The position numbers and the translations under genes were made by a program. This document shows positions 27,714-36,405 of a stretch of DNA of 64,000 nt, piece after piece. The notes under the pieces are model-generated. The model was not told the origin of the DNA. It did no database searches and worked only from the letters and a program-made list of their open reading frames with translations. Source of the DNA: an uncultured Acetobacteraceae bacterium (GTDB lineage: Bacteria > Pseudomonadota > Alphaproteobacteria > Acetobacterales > Acetobacteraceae); contig CAIVPZ010000016.1 in NCBI GenBank assembly GCA_903907955.1, forward strand, positions 1 through 64,000, in the 5' to 3' direction. The number at the start of each line of letters is the position of its first letter. The stretch's first letter is position 1.

Positions 27714-30536
27714 TCAACGCCAGTGGCCGTAAAGCTGAAACGCCGACCATTGCTGCGGATGAAACCGGCGCGGCCCGAACCAGAGGACGCGGCGGCGCAA
27801 AGCGACCTGCTGCGCCCGCTGCAGCGCCCGTATCTTCGAAAGACCTCCCTTCCAGCTGCGGTAGAAGGTTTCGGTCAGGCAGACACCCGCGTCTTGCACG
27901 ATGTAGTGCAGGCTGGAGAGAACCGCAGATGCGCCAGCCAGCAGGAAGGCGTGGGTCAAACCTGCCATTTCGTCGCCCGTCCCGTATCGCGCCTCTCCGG
28001 AATCGCAGGCGGACAGCGTCACCAGCGTGGCCCGGACCCGAAATCCGCTCATGATCTCGATCGCAGTCAGGTCCTTGTCGGGTGCGGGCTTGCCGGCCAT
28101 GGCCAGATAGCTTCGCAGGCCGCTGTCGGGCATTGGCTCGCCCGCCGCGTCGGGCACGATCCCGTGGCATGCGATATGGACGACGCTCCAGCGATCCTGC
28201 CCGGTGCCGATTTCCTCCCGCAGGCGCTGCTTGGTCGCCTCCTCGCCCAGCACCACGCCGTGCGAGGGGAACAGCGGCGCAATCTTTCGCTTGGCGAGGC
28301 TTTCGAACAGCAGCAGATCCGGGTGCGGGCCGTCCGCGCCGACGATGTTGGTGGTGGCCGCGAACACCAGGCAATTGTCCGGCCGTCCCGGGTCCTTTCT
28401 CACCCACCATCGCAAAGCGCTCGCCGACGGTGCGATCACCAGCGCGTTGCGTTCGATCAGGTATCGTTTGCCGTCATGCAATCCCGCGAAGGGAAGATTG
28501 TGCAGCGGCCCATGCGGCACGATGCACAGGCCGATGCCTTCGGGCACGTGATCGAGCAACGGGCGTATCAGCGCATTATACAACCCGCCGGCGATGCGAT
28601 CGAATTCCCGAGGCGGCCGGTTGCTGGTTTCTTGCCGAAGCGCATTGACCTGTTCCGTGAGCGCCTGCGGCCGGATCGTCAGCCGTATCACCGTCGGCTG
28701 CGGCACGTCCCTCGCGACGATAAAGGCCAGCACGGCGTCGTGCTCCGCCTCGATATAGTATTCGACCAGCATCGGAACTTCATCATCCAGCAAAGCCCGG
28801 GCTTCTGCCAACGTGATCGTCTGTTGCCTGCGGAACGCCACGTATTCCGGGTGACGCGTCGCCATGTCGGTCCAGATCCCGTCCAGCCGGCGGAACGCCA
28901 TGGTGGCGTCGTAGGACGCCGCCAGGGCCGGCGCCCGCAAGGCCAGTTGTCCGACGCGCAGCAGTTCGTGCTCCTCCTCGAGGAGCGGCTCCTCCGCGGG
29001 TTGGAGCAGGCCGAGTGGCAGGTAGCGCAGCACGGTGATGAGGATGCGCCATCTTGTCTTCTCGGCGGTCTCGAAGGCCTCGGCGGCGCGTTCGGGGTAC
29101 GACGCTGCCGAGGCGGCGCAGCACGCGATAAGCGACTCGTAGATCCAACCGAGCGTCTTGAGCAGCTCCAGGCTGGTGCGCTCCGCCCTGAATGAGGTTC
29201 GGAAGCGGTCGAGTTCGGCCGCCGCGGCCGACAGGTGCGGGTAGGCTTCTTCCTGCTTCCCCTCGCGGCTCAGCAGATCGCCCAATGTTCCCAAACTCAG
29301 CAGGTAAGCGCGCGGCTCCGGTGCCTGCCACCGCCGGCTGGCCGCGATGGCCCGTTCAAGCCAGATCCTGGCCTGTTCGCTCTGCCGGTGCTCGAAGAGC
29401 TGGGTGCCGTAGTTCGACGCGATGCGTGCTTCGTGCAGCGGTTGCTGGCTGCCGGTGTTCGGCGCCAGTGACCAGGCTTCCTCGAACAGCCGGCCGGCCT
29501 CCGGCCACCGTTCGCCGCGACTGCAGAGCACGGCAAGATTGACCAGGGTGCCGATCAGCGCTTCCGGCTCGTTGAGCGTCCGACCGACCCGGGCGGCCCC
29601 TTCGAGCAGTTCGGCTGCCCGCTTCAGCCGCTCCGCGGCTGCCGGCTTCCGGCCGCTGAGCTTATCCCAATCCGCCCATTCGATGCAGACCGCGCCCAGA
29701 TTTGCCTGATCGCGCGCCCATTCGGACAGCAGCCCCAGCCTGCGTTCGGCGTCCGCCGCGCGGGTGAACCACTGCTCGGCATCTTCGTAATGGTCGTGAC
29801 CAAGCGATATGCTGATGCGCCCGCCCAGATTCCAGATGTCACAGGTGATGCGGTCGTCCGGAAAGCCCGCGATGAGCAGCCGCGCACCCTCGAAAATCTC
29901 CTGGACGATTTCGATGTCTTCTCCCGAATCGTGATTTTCGAGCAGCGTATTGGCCCAGCGCATGAGCGCCGCCGCCGACCAGTAGCGGGCCCGCGCAGCG
30001 GCGGTCTGCTCATAGGTCCAGGAGCCCCAGCCAGCCTCGTCCAAATGCGGCCTGACCCGCTGCTGCAGGAAGCTTATCGCCTGGACCTCTTTTCCGCTCG
30101 CCAGTTCCGGTTCGGCGGCCAGCAGGTTGACGCGACGCGCGCGCCCGACAAAGGGAATGAACGTCACGGCATAGGTGTAGGCTCGCGCCTCGGTTTGTCG
30201 GACAGCGTCCCTGTCCCCTTGCCGCACCTGTTCCGCGTGCAACGCGCCCAGCCGTTGCAGCTCGCGGCCGATTTCATCAACCACCAGCCCGGCGAAATCG
30301 CGCGCCAGATCCACCGATTGCGTGCTCAGTGCCATCATCACGCATTGCAGCGACACCACCGACAGAAACGTCTGCCCGGCCTTGGTCGCCTGTGCGAGCA
30401 GCGGGTAGGCGCCCTGCAGCGCTGCGCGGGCATCGTCCGGCCGGTTGCCGCCGATCGCGGCCATGGCTTGCTTGAGGAGACCGTCGATTTCGGCGATCGC
30501 CCCGCCGCCGGCCGCTGGCGAACCCGTCAGGTCCAC
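27714..30536 (-). CDS. TPR-CHAT domain protease
   Basis: The protein has about 940 residues. Roughly 600 residues of helical TPR-like repeats (for example RAAELLEGAARVGRTLNEPE, and EARIASNYGTQLFEHRQSEQ) precede a C-terminal CHAT caspase-like domain. The catalytic dyad is visible: His near 791 in HIACHG and Cys near 844 in TLSACDSGEARYG. CHAT proteases cut target proteins upon activation; several act in antiviral or cell-death systems, with TPRs sensing a trigger or partner. GTG at 30536 with GGGAGGG upstream is preferred; an ATG at 30623 would add 29 residues but has no ribosome-binding site. It is followed by the two-helix membrane protein gene. Confidence 0.9.
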   Translation of the reverse strand: MDLTGSPAAGGGAIAEIDGLLKQAMAAIGGNRPDDARAALQGAYPLLAQATKAGQTFLSVVSLQCVMMALSTQSVDLARDFAGLVVDEIGRELQRLGALHAEQVRQGDRDAVRQTEARAYTYAVTFIPFVGRARRVNLLAAEPELASGKEVQAISFLQQRVRPHLDEAGWGSWTYEQTAAARARYWSAAALMRWANTLLENHDSGEDIEIVQEIFEGARLLIAGFPDDRITCDIWNLGGRISISLGHDHYEDAEQWFTRAADAERRLGLLSEWARDQANLGAVCIEWADWDKLSGRKPAAAERLKRAAELLEGAARVGRTLNEPEALIGTLVNLAVLCSRGERWPEAGRLFEEAWSLAPNTGSQQPLHEARIASNYGTQLFEHRQSEQARIWLERAIAASRRWQAPEPRAYLLSLGTLGDLLSREGKQEEAYPHLSAAAAELDRFRTSFRAERTSLELLKTLGWIYESLIACCAASAASYPERAAEAFETAEKTRWRILITVLRYLPLGLLQPAEEPLLEEEHELLRVGQLALRAPALAASYDATMAFRRLDGIWTDMATRHPEYVAFRRQQTITLAEARALLDDEVPMLVEYYIEAEHDAVLAFIVARDVPQPTVIRLTIRPQALTEQVNALRQETSNRPPREFDRIAGGLYNALIRPLLDHVPEGIGLCIVPHGPLHNLPFAGLHDGKRYLIERNALVIAPSASALRWWVRKDPGRPDNCLVFAATTNIVGADGPHPDLLLFESLAKRKIAPLFPSHGVVLGEEATKQRLREEIGTGQDRWSVVHIACHGIVPDAAGEPMPDSGLRSYLAMAGKPAPDKDLTAIEIMSGFRVRATLVTLSACDSGEARYGTGDEMAGLTHAFLLAGASAVLSSLHYIVQDAGVCLTETFYRSWKGGLSKIRALQRAQQVALRRRVLWFGPRRFHPQQWSAFQLYGHWR

Positions 30537-31043
30537 GTTACCGCCCTCCCGAACCGGAGCGCCATGATGTCCGCAGTTCACATCGATTTCAGACTGCGAT
30601 GCAAGCTTTTCCTTCCGTGCCATGGCCGATCACACCGTGGCGCTACCGGAACCATCCCGGCCGGCGCCGCGGTTCGCCGCTTCGGAGGCAACCATCAGCC
30701 AGCTTCGGTACGCCACGCAGGGCCACTCCAGGTCGAACCCACTCCCCCGAACCGCGCGCCCCTGCAAGTGACGGGAAGCGGAAGGGGGTAGCCCATCAAA
30801 TGGCGCGATCCCTCTCAGTAATTCATGCTGGCGACCCGTGACCAGACCTTGCCCGCGCTGAAGGACACATTCCCGCCCGTCCGCCGGCAGGCCCATTGCC
30901 GATCATGCGCAGGCTCGCTACATGACATCAAAGTGACAAAGCCGATGCACTCGCTGAGCTGCGGGAATCCGATCAGCCATGTTGTCGGCGGTCAGGTTCT
31001 GTGCCAGCCATATCCGGGGACCGGCGGTTAGAGGGGAACGCTA
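30537..31043. other. Intergenic stretch between the divergent CHAT and haemerythrin genes
   Basis: About 500 bases without a supported gene. It holds both promoters by position and a GAGGGG ribosome-binding site for the haemerythrin gene. Frames on both strands lack family resemblance. No clear repeat, tRNA or IS end was seen. Confidence 0.5.
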
Positions 31044-31472
31044 ATGGCGAACGACGCGCTTCAATCCATCGGTGGAAAGTCGGTCAAGGAAGAGCACGAC
31101 GCGCTTATTGAACAGATCAATTTGATTGACAGTCTGCTGCGCGTTAACCCTCAAGATAAAGGACAGATAATAGATTCTGTAAGGGGGTTGCTCGAAACTT
31201 CCGGAGTCCACTTCCAGCATGAAGAGCTTATTATGGCGGAGACGAATTATGGTGAATTTTTGATGCACAAGCGCGATCACGATTATCTTAGAACAAGCCT
31301 AACTGCATTTCTCGAGTCTGCTGAGCATAATGGAGTTCCAGTATTAAATGACATCGGAATCAATCTGCGAAGCTGGCTGGAATTCCACATAAGTAAGTTT
31401 GACAATTCTTATATTGAATTCCTGACAAGACGGGATCAAGAGCTGCAACGCACAACGCCCGCAAGAAACTGA
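31044..31472 (+). CDS. Bacteriohaemerythrin
   Basis: The 142-residue single-domain protein keeps all seven non-haem diiron ligands expected of an oxygen-binding haemerythrin: H18, H56 and E60 (HFQHEE), H75 and H79 (HKRDH), H115 and D120 (HISKFD). It should reversibly bind O2 (or sense O2/NO) in the cytosol; there is no signal peptide. The gene is clearly richer in A+T than its surroundings, with codons such as TTA, ATA, AGA and AAT that neighbours avoid, suggesting recent acquisition. GAGGGG lies upstream of the ATG. A family B element follows 38 bp after the stop. Confidence 0.9.
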   Translation: MANDALQSIGGKSVKEEHDALIEQINLIDSLLRVNPQDKGQIIDSVRGLLETSGVHFQHEELIMAETNYGEFLMHKRDHDYLRTSLTAFLESAEHNGVPVLNDIGINLRSWLEFHISKFDNSYIEFLTRRDQELQRTTPARN

Positions 31473-31510
31473 CCAGCCCCGACGCCAACCGCAGGCGAAT
31501 GCCGCGGCCT

Positions 31511-31612
31511 GAGAGTTTGCAAAGGAATGCCCGCAAGCCGCCGAACGATGACGGAAAACTCAGTGATGTCAGCGGGCGTTCTTTTTCAAGTTCGATTGTT
31601 TTTCAGGCTCTG
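31511..31612. repeat. Palindromic dispersed element, family B copy 1
   Basis: It begins TGAGAGTTTGCAAAGGAATG, continues CCCGCAAGCCGCCGAACGAT and GACGGAAAACTCAGTGATG, and ends TTTTTCAGGCTCTGAG. The ends form an imperfect inverted repeat (GAGAGTTTG / CAGGCTCTG). The body is close to 90 percent identical to copy 2 at 53311 (reverse complement), and its right flank matches copy 3 at 55207. Confidence 0.8.
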
Positions 31613-31755
31613 AGTGGGGACGCCGGTTTGCACCGAACCGTGGGGGATAGTTGGCAAGCAAGGGTGGATAAGCGAAGCGTCTTCCGCCTCTTGCCTGTCA
31701 CCGGCCCCGCCCGGGCGCTGCCGCCGGTCTGCAAAGCCCCCCGAACCGCCCCGCC

Positions 31756-32325
31756 TCACCCCGCCGAGCCCATGACCCCCGCCAGGAAAAGCCCCAGCGC
31801 AAAATCCAGCCCCACCAGCGCCAGCGCCGGGCCGCCGGGAATCGCCAGTGCCAGCCCGGTCGCATACCATTCCAGCCACAGCGCCCAGCCGGTCGCCACC
31901 AGCCAGACGGTCTGCGACAGCAGATCGGGCAACTCCACCAGCGATGCCAGTCCGGCGGTCACCAGCATCAGGTACTGGACCACGTTGCACCAGTTCCACA
32001 CGGCGATGAACCGCGGCCACAGCGCGGCGCGGCCCATCGTGCCGGCCAGCCGGTGCGACAGCAGCGCGAACCCTACCCAGCCGATCACGTAGCCGAGGAG
32101 ATCGCGGATCAGACCCTCCGCCGCGTCCGGCGGCAGCCCTTCCTCCGCCCAGTCCAGCAGGTGCAGGCACAGGAAGGCCGGCAGGCACACCGCAATCGCC
32201 CAGAAGCTGCGCGCCGCCACCGCCATTTCGGCTTCGGGCGGGGCGGCGATCAGCAGCAGCCCGTCCGCCCGCCCGCGGGCCAGCAGGAAAGCCCCGTGCA
32301 GGGCGGTCCCCAGCCGCGCCGTCAT
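31756..32325 (-). CDS. Multi-pass membrane protein in the dap operon (second)
   Basis: The 189-residue protein has about four to five hydrophobic segments (for example FWAIAVCLPAFLCLHLLDW, LLGYVIGWVGFALLSHRLAG, and VWLVATGWALWLEWYATGL). No family was recognised. Its ATG overlaps the stop of the preceding membrane-protein gene (ATGA), which in turn overlaps dapE in the same way, so the four genes are translationally coupled. The two membrane proteins have similar size and topology (FxxxWNWxNxVQ here, [10 protein letters not shown] in the other) and could be distant relatives or partners. Confidence 0.8.
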   Translation of the reverse strand: MTARLGTALHGAFLLARGRADGLLLIAAPPEAEMAVAARSFWAIAVCLPAFLCLHLLDWAEEGLPPDAAEGLIRDLLGYVIGWVGFALLSHRLAGTMGRAALWPRFIAVWNWCNVVQYLMLVTAGLASLVELPDLLSQTVWLVATGWALWLEWYATGLALAIPGGPALALVGLDFALGLFLAGVMGSAG

Positions 32326-32909
32326 GGCGTCGGCACCTCCGGCAGCGCGGTCAGCAAATGCGGCCCGAGCGAAAGCAGCCCGGCGCCGAGATTCACCACG
32401 ACCACCAGCACCACCGCCCGCCACGCGCTCAGCCGCAGCCCCACCCGCGCCACGAACCAGTCCAGCACGATGCTGTAGGTCAGCACCGCCAGCACCCCGA
32501 GCGTTACCGCCGCATGATCCGAAAACCCGGCCGCCGCCAGCGATCCCATCAGCATCAGTGTCGCACCGAGCGCCAGCAGCATCACCCAGCGCGTCCAGTT
32601 GAAGGCGGTGGCATAGCGCAGCCATTCCCGCTCCCGCCCGAACAGCCTGGCCATTGCTTCCGACAGCACCGGCGGCGCCAGCAGGGCCACCAGCCCGCCG
32701 AACAGCGCCGCCAGATCCTCCGGCCGGGCGCCCGACACCACGTCGAGCACCGCCCCCACCAGCGGAAAGGCGAGCAGCGGGGCAAAACTGTTCAGGAAAG
32801 CCTGCCTTGTGCCGCCGAACTGCCGCATGCCTTCCGCCCGCAGCAGCGCCAGCTGCAGAATGCCCAGCAGCAGATGGCCCCCAGGTTCGCTGTCCCCGCG
32901 ATCGCTCAT
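32322..32909 (-). CDS. Multi-pass membrane protein in the dap operon (first)
   Basis: The 195-residue protein has an N-terminal segment [20 protein letters not shown] and about five hydrophobic stretches ([60 protein letters not shown], and [20 protein letters not shown]). It resembles the Yip1/YIP-like small membrane proteins only in general layout; no firm family. Start ATG 32909 overlaps the dapE stop (ATGA). Its stop overlaps the next membrane-protein start. Co-translation with dapE is clear, but a role in lysine or diaminopimelate synthesis is not implied by sequence. Confidence 0.8.
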   Translation of the reverse strand: MSDRGDSEPGGHLLLGILQLALLRAEGMRQFGGTRQAFLNSFAPLLAFPLVGAVLDVVSGARPEDLAALFGGLVALLAPPVLSEAMARLFGREREWLRYATAFNWTRWVMLLALGATLMLMGSLAAAGFSDHAAVTLGVLAVLTYSIVLDWFVARVGLRLSAWRAVVLVVVVNLGAGLLSLGPHLLTALPEVPTP

Positions 32910-34027
32910 GGCAGGAACGCGGCGAGCACGGCGCGGTAGATGCGCGCGAGTTCGCGCAATTCGGCGACCGGCACGCATTCGTCCACCTGGTGCATGGTGC
33001 GGCCGACCAGACCGAATTCGGCCACCGGGCAGAGCGGCGCGATGAAGCGCGCATCCGAGGTGCCGCCGCGGGTGTCCAGCCCGGGTTCCAGCGCCGTCAC
33101 CGCGCGCACGGCGGCGACCAGCCGCTCCACCGCCGGCCCCGGGGTGGTCAGGAAACTCTCGCCGCTGATGGTGACGTCAAGGTCGAAGCGCCCGGCGTGC
33201 TGCGCCAGCACCGCGCGCAGCCAGGCGGTCAGCGACGCACCGGTGTGGCGGTCGTTGAAGCGGATGTTCAGCAGCGCCCGCGCCGCCGCCGGGATGACGT
33301 TGCCGGCCGGGTTGCCGACATCGACGCTGGTGATCTGCAAGGTGGATGGCTCGAACCAGTCGCTGCCGGCATCCAGCGGTGCGGCGGTCAGCGCCGCCAG
33401 CGCGCGCACCAGCCGGTGCACCGGGTTGTCGGCCCGCTGCGGATAGGCGGAATGGCCCTGGATGCCGTGCACGGCGATGCGCGCGGTCAGGCTGCCGCGC
33501 CGGCCGATCTTGATGGTCTCACCCAGCCGGCCCGGGTTGCTCGGCTCGCCGACCAGGCAGAAATCCGGCATCTGCCCGTTTGCCACCATCCAGTCGAGCA
33601 CCCGCACGGTGCCGTCCACCGCCAGCCCTTCCTCGTCGCCGGTGATCAGCAGGCTGATCGACCCGCGCGGCGGACCGGCCTGCAAATGGGCGGCGCAGGC
33701 GGCCACGAAGGCGGCGATCGCGCCCTTCATGTCGCAGGCGCCGCGGCCGTACAGCACGTCGTCGCGCAGCTCGCCGGCAAACGGCGCCGCACTCCACGCC
33801 CCGGCGCCCGCCGGCACCACATCGGTGTGCCCGGCAAAGCAGAAATGCGGCCCCGCGGTGCCGATCCGGGCGAACAGGTTCTCGATGTCGCCGAATCGCA
33901 GCCGCGTCACCGCGAAGCCGAGACGGGTCAGGGCGTCCGCCAGCACATCCTGCGCCCCGGCATCGGCGGGGGTCACCGAGGCGCAGCGGATCAGCGCCTG
34001 CGCCAGAGGAAGCGGATCGGTGTTCAA
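32906..34027 (-). CDS. dapE: Succinyl-diaminopimelate desuccinylase
   Basis: The 373-residue M20 metallopeptidase (E. coli 375) hydrolyses N-succinyl-LL-diaminopimelate in lysine and peptidoglycan precursor synthesis. The dizinc site is visible: FAGHTDVVP (His, Asp), [10 protein letters not shown] (Asp), TGDEEG (catalytic Glu and ligand Glu), VGEPSN, and a late His in [12 protein letters not shown]. The lid/dimerisation domain shows [20 protein letters not shown]. The start is a TTG overlapping the dapD stop (TTGA), which gives the normal N-terminus and implies translational coupling to dapD. Confidence 0.95.
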   Translation of the reverse strand: MNTDPLPLAQALIRCASVTPADAGAQDVLADALTRLGFAVTRLRFGDIENLFARIGTAGPHFCFAGHTDVVPAGAGAWSAAPFAGELRDDVLYGRGACDMKGAIAAFVAACAAHLQAGPPRGSISLLITGDEEGLAVDGTVRVLDWMVANGQMPDFCLVGEPSNPGRLGETIKIGRRGSLTARIAVHGIQGHSAYPQRADNPVHRLVRALAALTAAPLDAGSDWFEPSTLQITSVDVGNPAGNVIPAAARALLNIRFNDRHTGASLTAWLRAVLAQHAGRFDLDVTISGESFLTTPGPAVERLVAAVRAVTALEPGLDTRGGTSDARFIAPLCPVAEFGLVGRTMHQVDECVPVAELRELARIYRAVLAAFLP

Positions 34028-34863
34028 TCCCGGAGCAACTCGTTGATGGAGGTTTTCGCCCGCGTACGTTCGTCCACCCGCTTGACGATGACCGCGCAGG
34101 ACAGCGACGGGCCGGGCGAGCCGTCCGGCAGGTTCTTGCCCGGCAGGCTGCCCGGCACCACCACCGAATAGGCCGGCACGCGGCCGAGGAACACCTCGCC
34201 GGTACTGCGGTCGATCACCTTGGTGGTGGCGCTGATGAACACCCCCATCGACAGCACCGAGCCGCGCTCCACGATCACCCCTTCGACCACCTCGGAGCGG
34301 GCGCCGATGAAGCAGTCGTCCTCGATGATCACCGGGGCGGCCTGCAACGGCTCCAGCACGCCGCCGATGCCCACCCCGCCCGAAAGATGACAGTTGCGGC
34401 CGATCTGCGCACAGCTGCCCACCGTGGCCCAGGTATCCACCATGGTGGCGCGATCGACATGGGCGCCGACATTGAGGAAGCAGGGCATCAGCACCACGCC
34501 GGGCGCGACATACGCGCTGTGGCGCACCACTGCCCCCGGCACGACGCGGAATCCGGCCTGCTGGAAGCGCGGCGCGTCCCAGCCGGCGAACTTCAGCGGC
34601 ACCTTGTCCCATACCGGCGCCCCGCCGGCGCCCGGCATGAGCACCGGATCATTCAGCCGGAACGAAAGCAGCACCGCTTTCTTCAGCCATTCGTTGACGC
34701 GCCAGCCCTGGGCGGTCGGTTCGGCAACCCGCGCCTCGCCCTGGTCGAGCAACGCCAGCACCCGCTCGACCGCCGCGCGCGGCTCCCCTTCGGTGGCCGG
34801 GCCAAGCTGGTCGCGGCGCTCCCACAGAGCCTCGATCGTGGCCTGGAGCGGGTGATCGGTCAT
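34024..34863 (-). CDS. dapD: Tetrahydrodipicolinate N-succinyltransferase
   Basis: The 279-residue enzyme succinylates tetrahydrodipicolinate, the step before DapC and DapE in the succinylase branch of diaminopimelate/lysine synthesis. The N-terminal helical domain ([20 protein letters not shown]) is followed by a left-handed beta-helix of hexapeptide repeats ([20 protein letters not shown], then [20 protein letters not shown]). It is the first gene of dapD-dapE-membrane-membrane. The spacer upstream (34864-35122) contains a CCG/GCC-rich run and presumably promoters for dapD and for the divergent DUF2336 gene. Confidence 0.96.
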   Translation of the reverse strand: MTDHPLQATIEALWERRDQLGPATEGEPRAAVERVLALLDQGEARVAEPTAQGWRVNEWLKKAVLLSFRLNDPVLMPGAGGAPVWDKVPLKFAGWDAPRFQQAGFRVVPGAVVRHSAYVAPGVVLMPCFLNVGAHVDRATMVDTWATVGSCAQIGRNCHLSGGVGIGGVLEPLQAAPVIIEDDCFIGARSEVVEGVIVERGSVLSMGVFISATTKVIDRSTGEVFLGRVPAYSVVVPGSLPGKNLPDGSPGPSLSCAVIVKRVDERTRAKTSINELLRD

Positions 34864-35122
34864 GTCGGCGGCGACTCCTCTGCGCGACGGTCGCGCGTTC
34901 CGGCCGGCATGCCGGCTGACGGGGTCGGACCATGCGCAGCCGCCGGAAGGGAGTCAATCGCGGTCGCGGCGAGGCCTGCGAGGCGGCCACAATAACATTA
35001 TTTTTACTGACGGCGCGCCAAGATGCACGGGCGGCAGCCACCGATTCTTACCGCCAGCCGGTGGCGGCGGATCGCAATCGCCGCAACGCCGCCGCCGCCG
35101 CCGCCGTCCGCAAAGAGGGATC

Positions 35123-36256
35123 ATGCCGCGTTCGCAGACAAGCCGAAAGCCAAGCCACACGGCCATGGATGAGGCGACCCGGGTCCGCATGGGGGCAAAC
35201 ACCGGTTCCACGCCGGATATGCTGATGGAGTTGGCGACCGATCCCGAGGCGACGGTGCGCGCCGCGGTAGCGATGAACACCCGCACGCCGATCGAGGCCG
35301 ATCGCCTGCTGGCTCTCGACGGTGACGAGCAGGTTCGTTCGGTGCTGGCCGGCAAGCTGGCCGGCAAGCTGGCGAGCACGCTGCCCGATCTGCGCGCCGC
35401 CGATCGCGCGCGGCGGCAGAAGCCGACGCTTGATATCCTGGCGAAACTGGCCGCTGACGATGCCGTGGTGGTGCGCACGGCCTTGAGCGAGGCGGTCAAG
35501 GACATGCCGGAAGCGCCCCACACGCTCATCATTCAGTTGGCGCAGGATGAAGCGGTGCCGGTGAACACCCCGGTCATCCGCCAGTCGCCGGTGCTGACCA
35601 CCAACGACCTGCTGCAGTTGCTGGGCAACGCCTCGAACCGATCCGCCGCCATCGCCAATGCCGTGGCCGGCCGCGCCGGGCTGAACGCCACCGTGGCCGA
35701 CGCGGTCGCCTGCTCCGCCGATGCCACGGCGATCTCGACCTTGCTGGCCAACCACTCCGCCACCATCCGCGCCGCCACCCTGCAGGCGCTGGCCACCGCC
35801 CGCCGGCCCGACTGGCAGCAATTGCTGACCGACCGGCCGGGCCTGCCGGCCGCATTGTCGGAGTTCCTGACCGGCCGTCCGCGGGTCCCCGACCTGACCA
35901 TCAATGAGGCCATCTGGCAGGTTCGCAATCTGGCCAGCCGCGGCGGGCTGGATGAGCCGGCGCTGCTCGCCGCGGCGAGCCGCGGCCAGGAGAACATGGT
36001 CACTGCCATGCTGGCGGTGGCCGCCAACGTTTCGGCCGAGGTGGTGAAATGCGCCGTCACGCTGCGCGACGCCAAGGCGTTGGTAAGCCTGGTGTGGCGT
36101 GCCGGATTCTCGATGCAGGCCGCTGTCCCGCTGCAGATTCTCCTGACCCGGACCCCGCCGGGTTCGGTGCTGCGGGGCGGCCCCGGGGGGAGCTTTCCGC
36201 TCGTGCCGGAGGAGATGTGCTGGCAGATCAACGTGCTGCAAAGCATGGCGCGCTGA
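35123..36256 (+). CDS. DUF2336 protein (first of three)
   Basis: The 377-residue, all-helical protein is typical of the alphaproteobacterial DUF2336 family: DPEATVRAAVAMNTRTPIEA, then ALSEAVKDMPEAPHTLIIQLA, then PVIRQSPVLTTNDLLQLL. Repeats are HEAT-like. Function is unknown; relatives are linked to cell-cycle or motility regulation only by context. It is clearly paralogous to the gene at 37839: both share VSLVWRAGFSMQ and end with RTPPxxVLRGGxGGxFPL. AGAGGGA precedes the ATG. A diguanylate cyclase lies between the two copies. Confidence 0.88.
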   Translation: MPRSQTSRKPSHTAMDEATRVRMGANTGSTPDMLMELATDPEATVRAAVAMNTRTPIEADRLLALDGDEQVRSVLAGKLAGKLASTLPDLRAADRARRQKPTLDILAKLAADDAVVVRTALSEAVKDMPEAPHTLIIQLAQDEAVPVNTPVIRQSPVLTTNDLLQLLGNASNRSAAIANAVAGRAGLNATVADAVACSADATAISTLLANHSATIRAATLQALATARRPDWQQLLTDRPGLPAALSEFLTGRPRVPDLTINEAIWQVRNLASRGGLDEPALLAAASRGQENMVTAMLAVAANVSAEVVKCAVTLRDAKALVSLVWRAGFSMQAAVPLQILLTRTPPGSVLRGGPGGSFPLVPEEMCWQINVLQSMAR

Positions 36257-36405
36257 AGGGGCGAATGAATGCCGGTGCCGCGCTGGTCTGGTCTGAAAGC
36301 AAGCATGGTTCCAGCGCGCATGGCTGACCGGGCGCGATCGCCGCGCCGGCTGCCAGGGCGTGACGTCCTGCCGCGTTCGGCCCGCATCGGGGGGTTCGGC
36401 TGACC

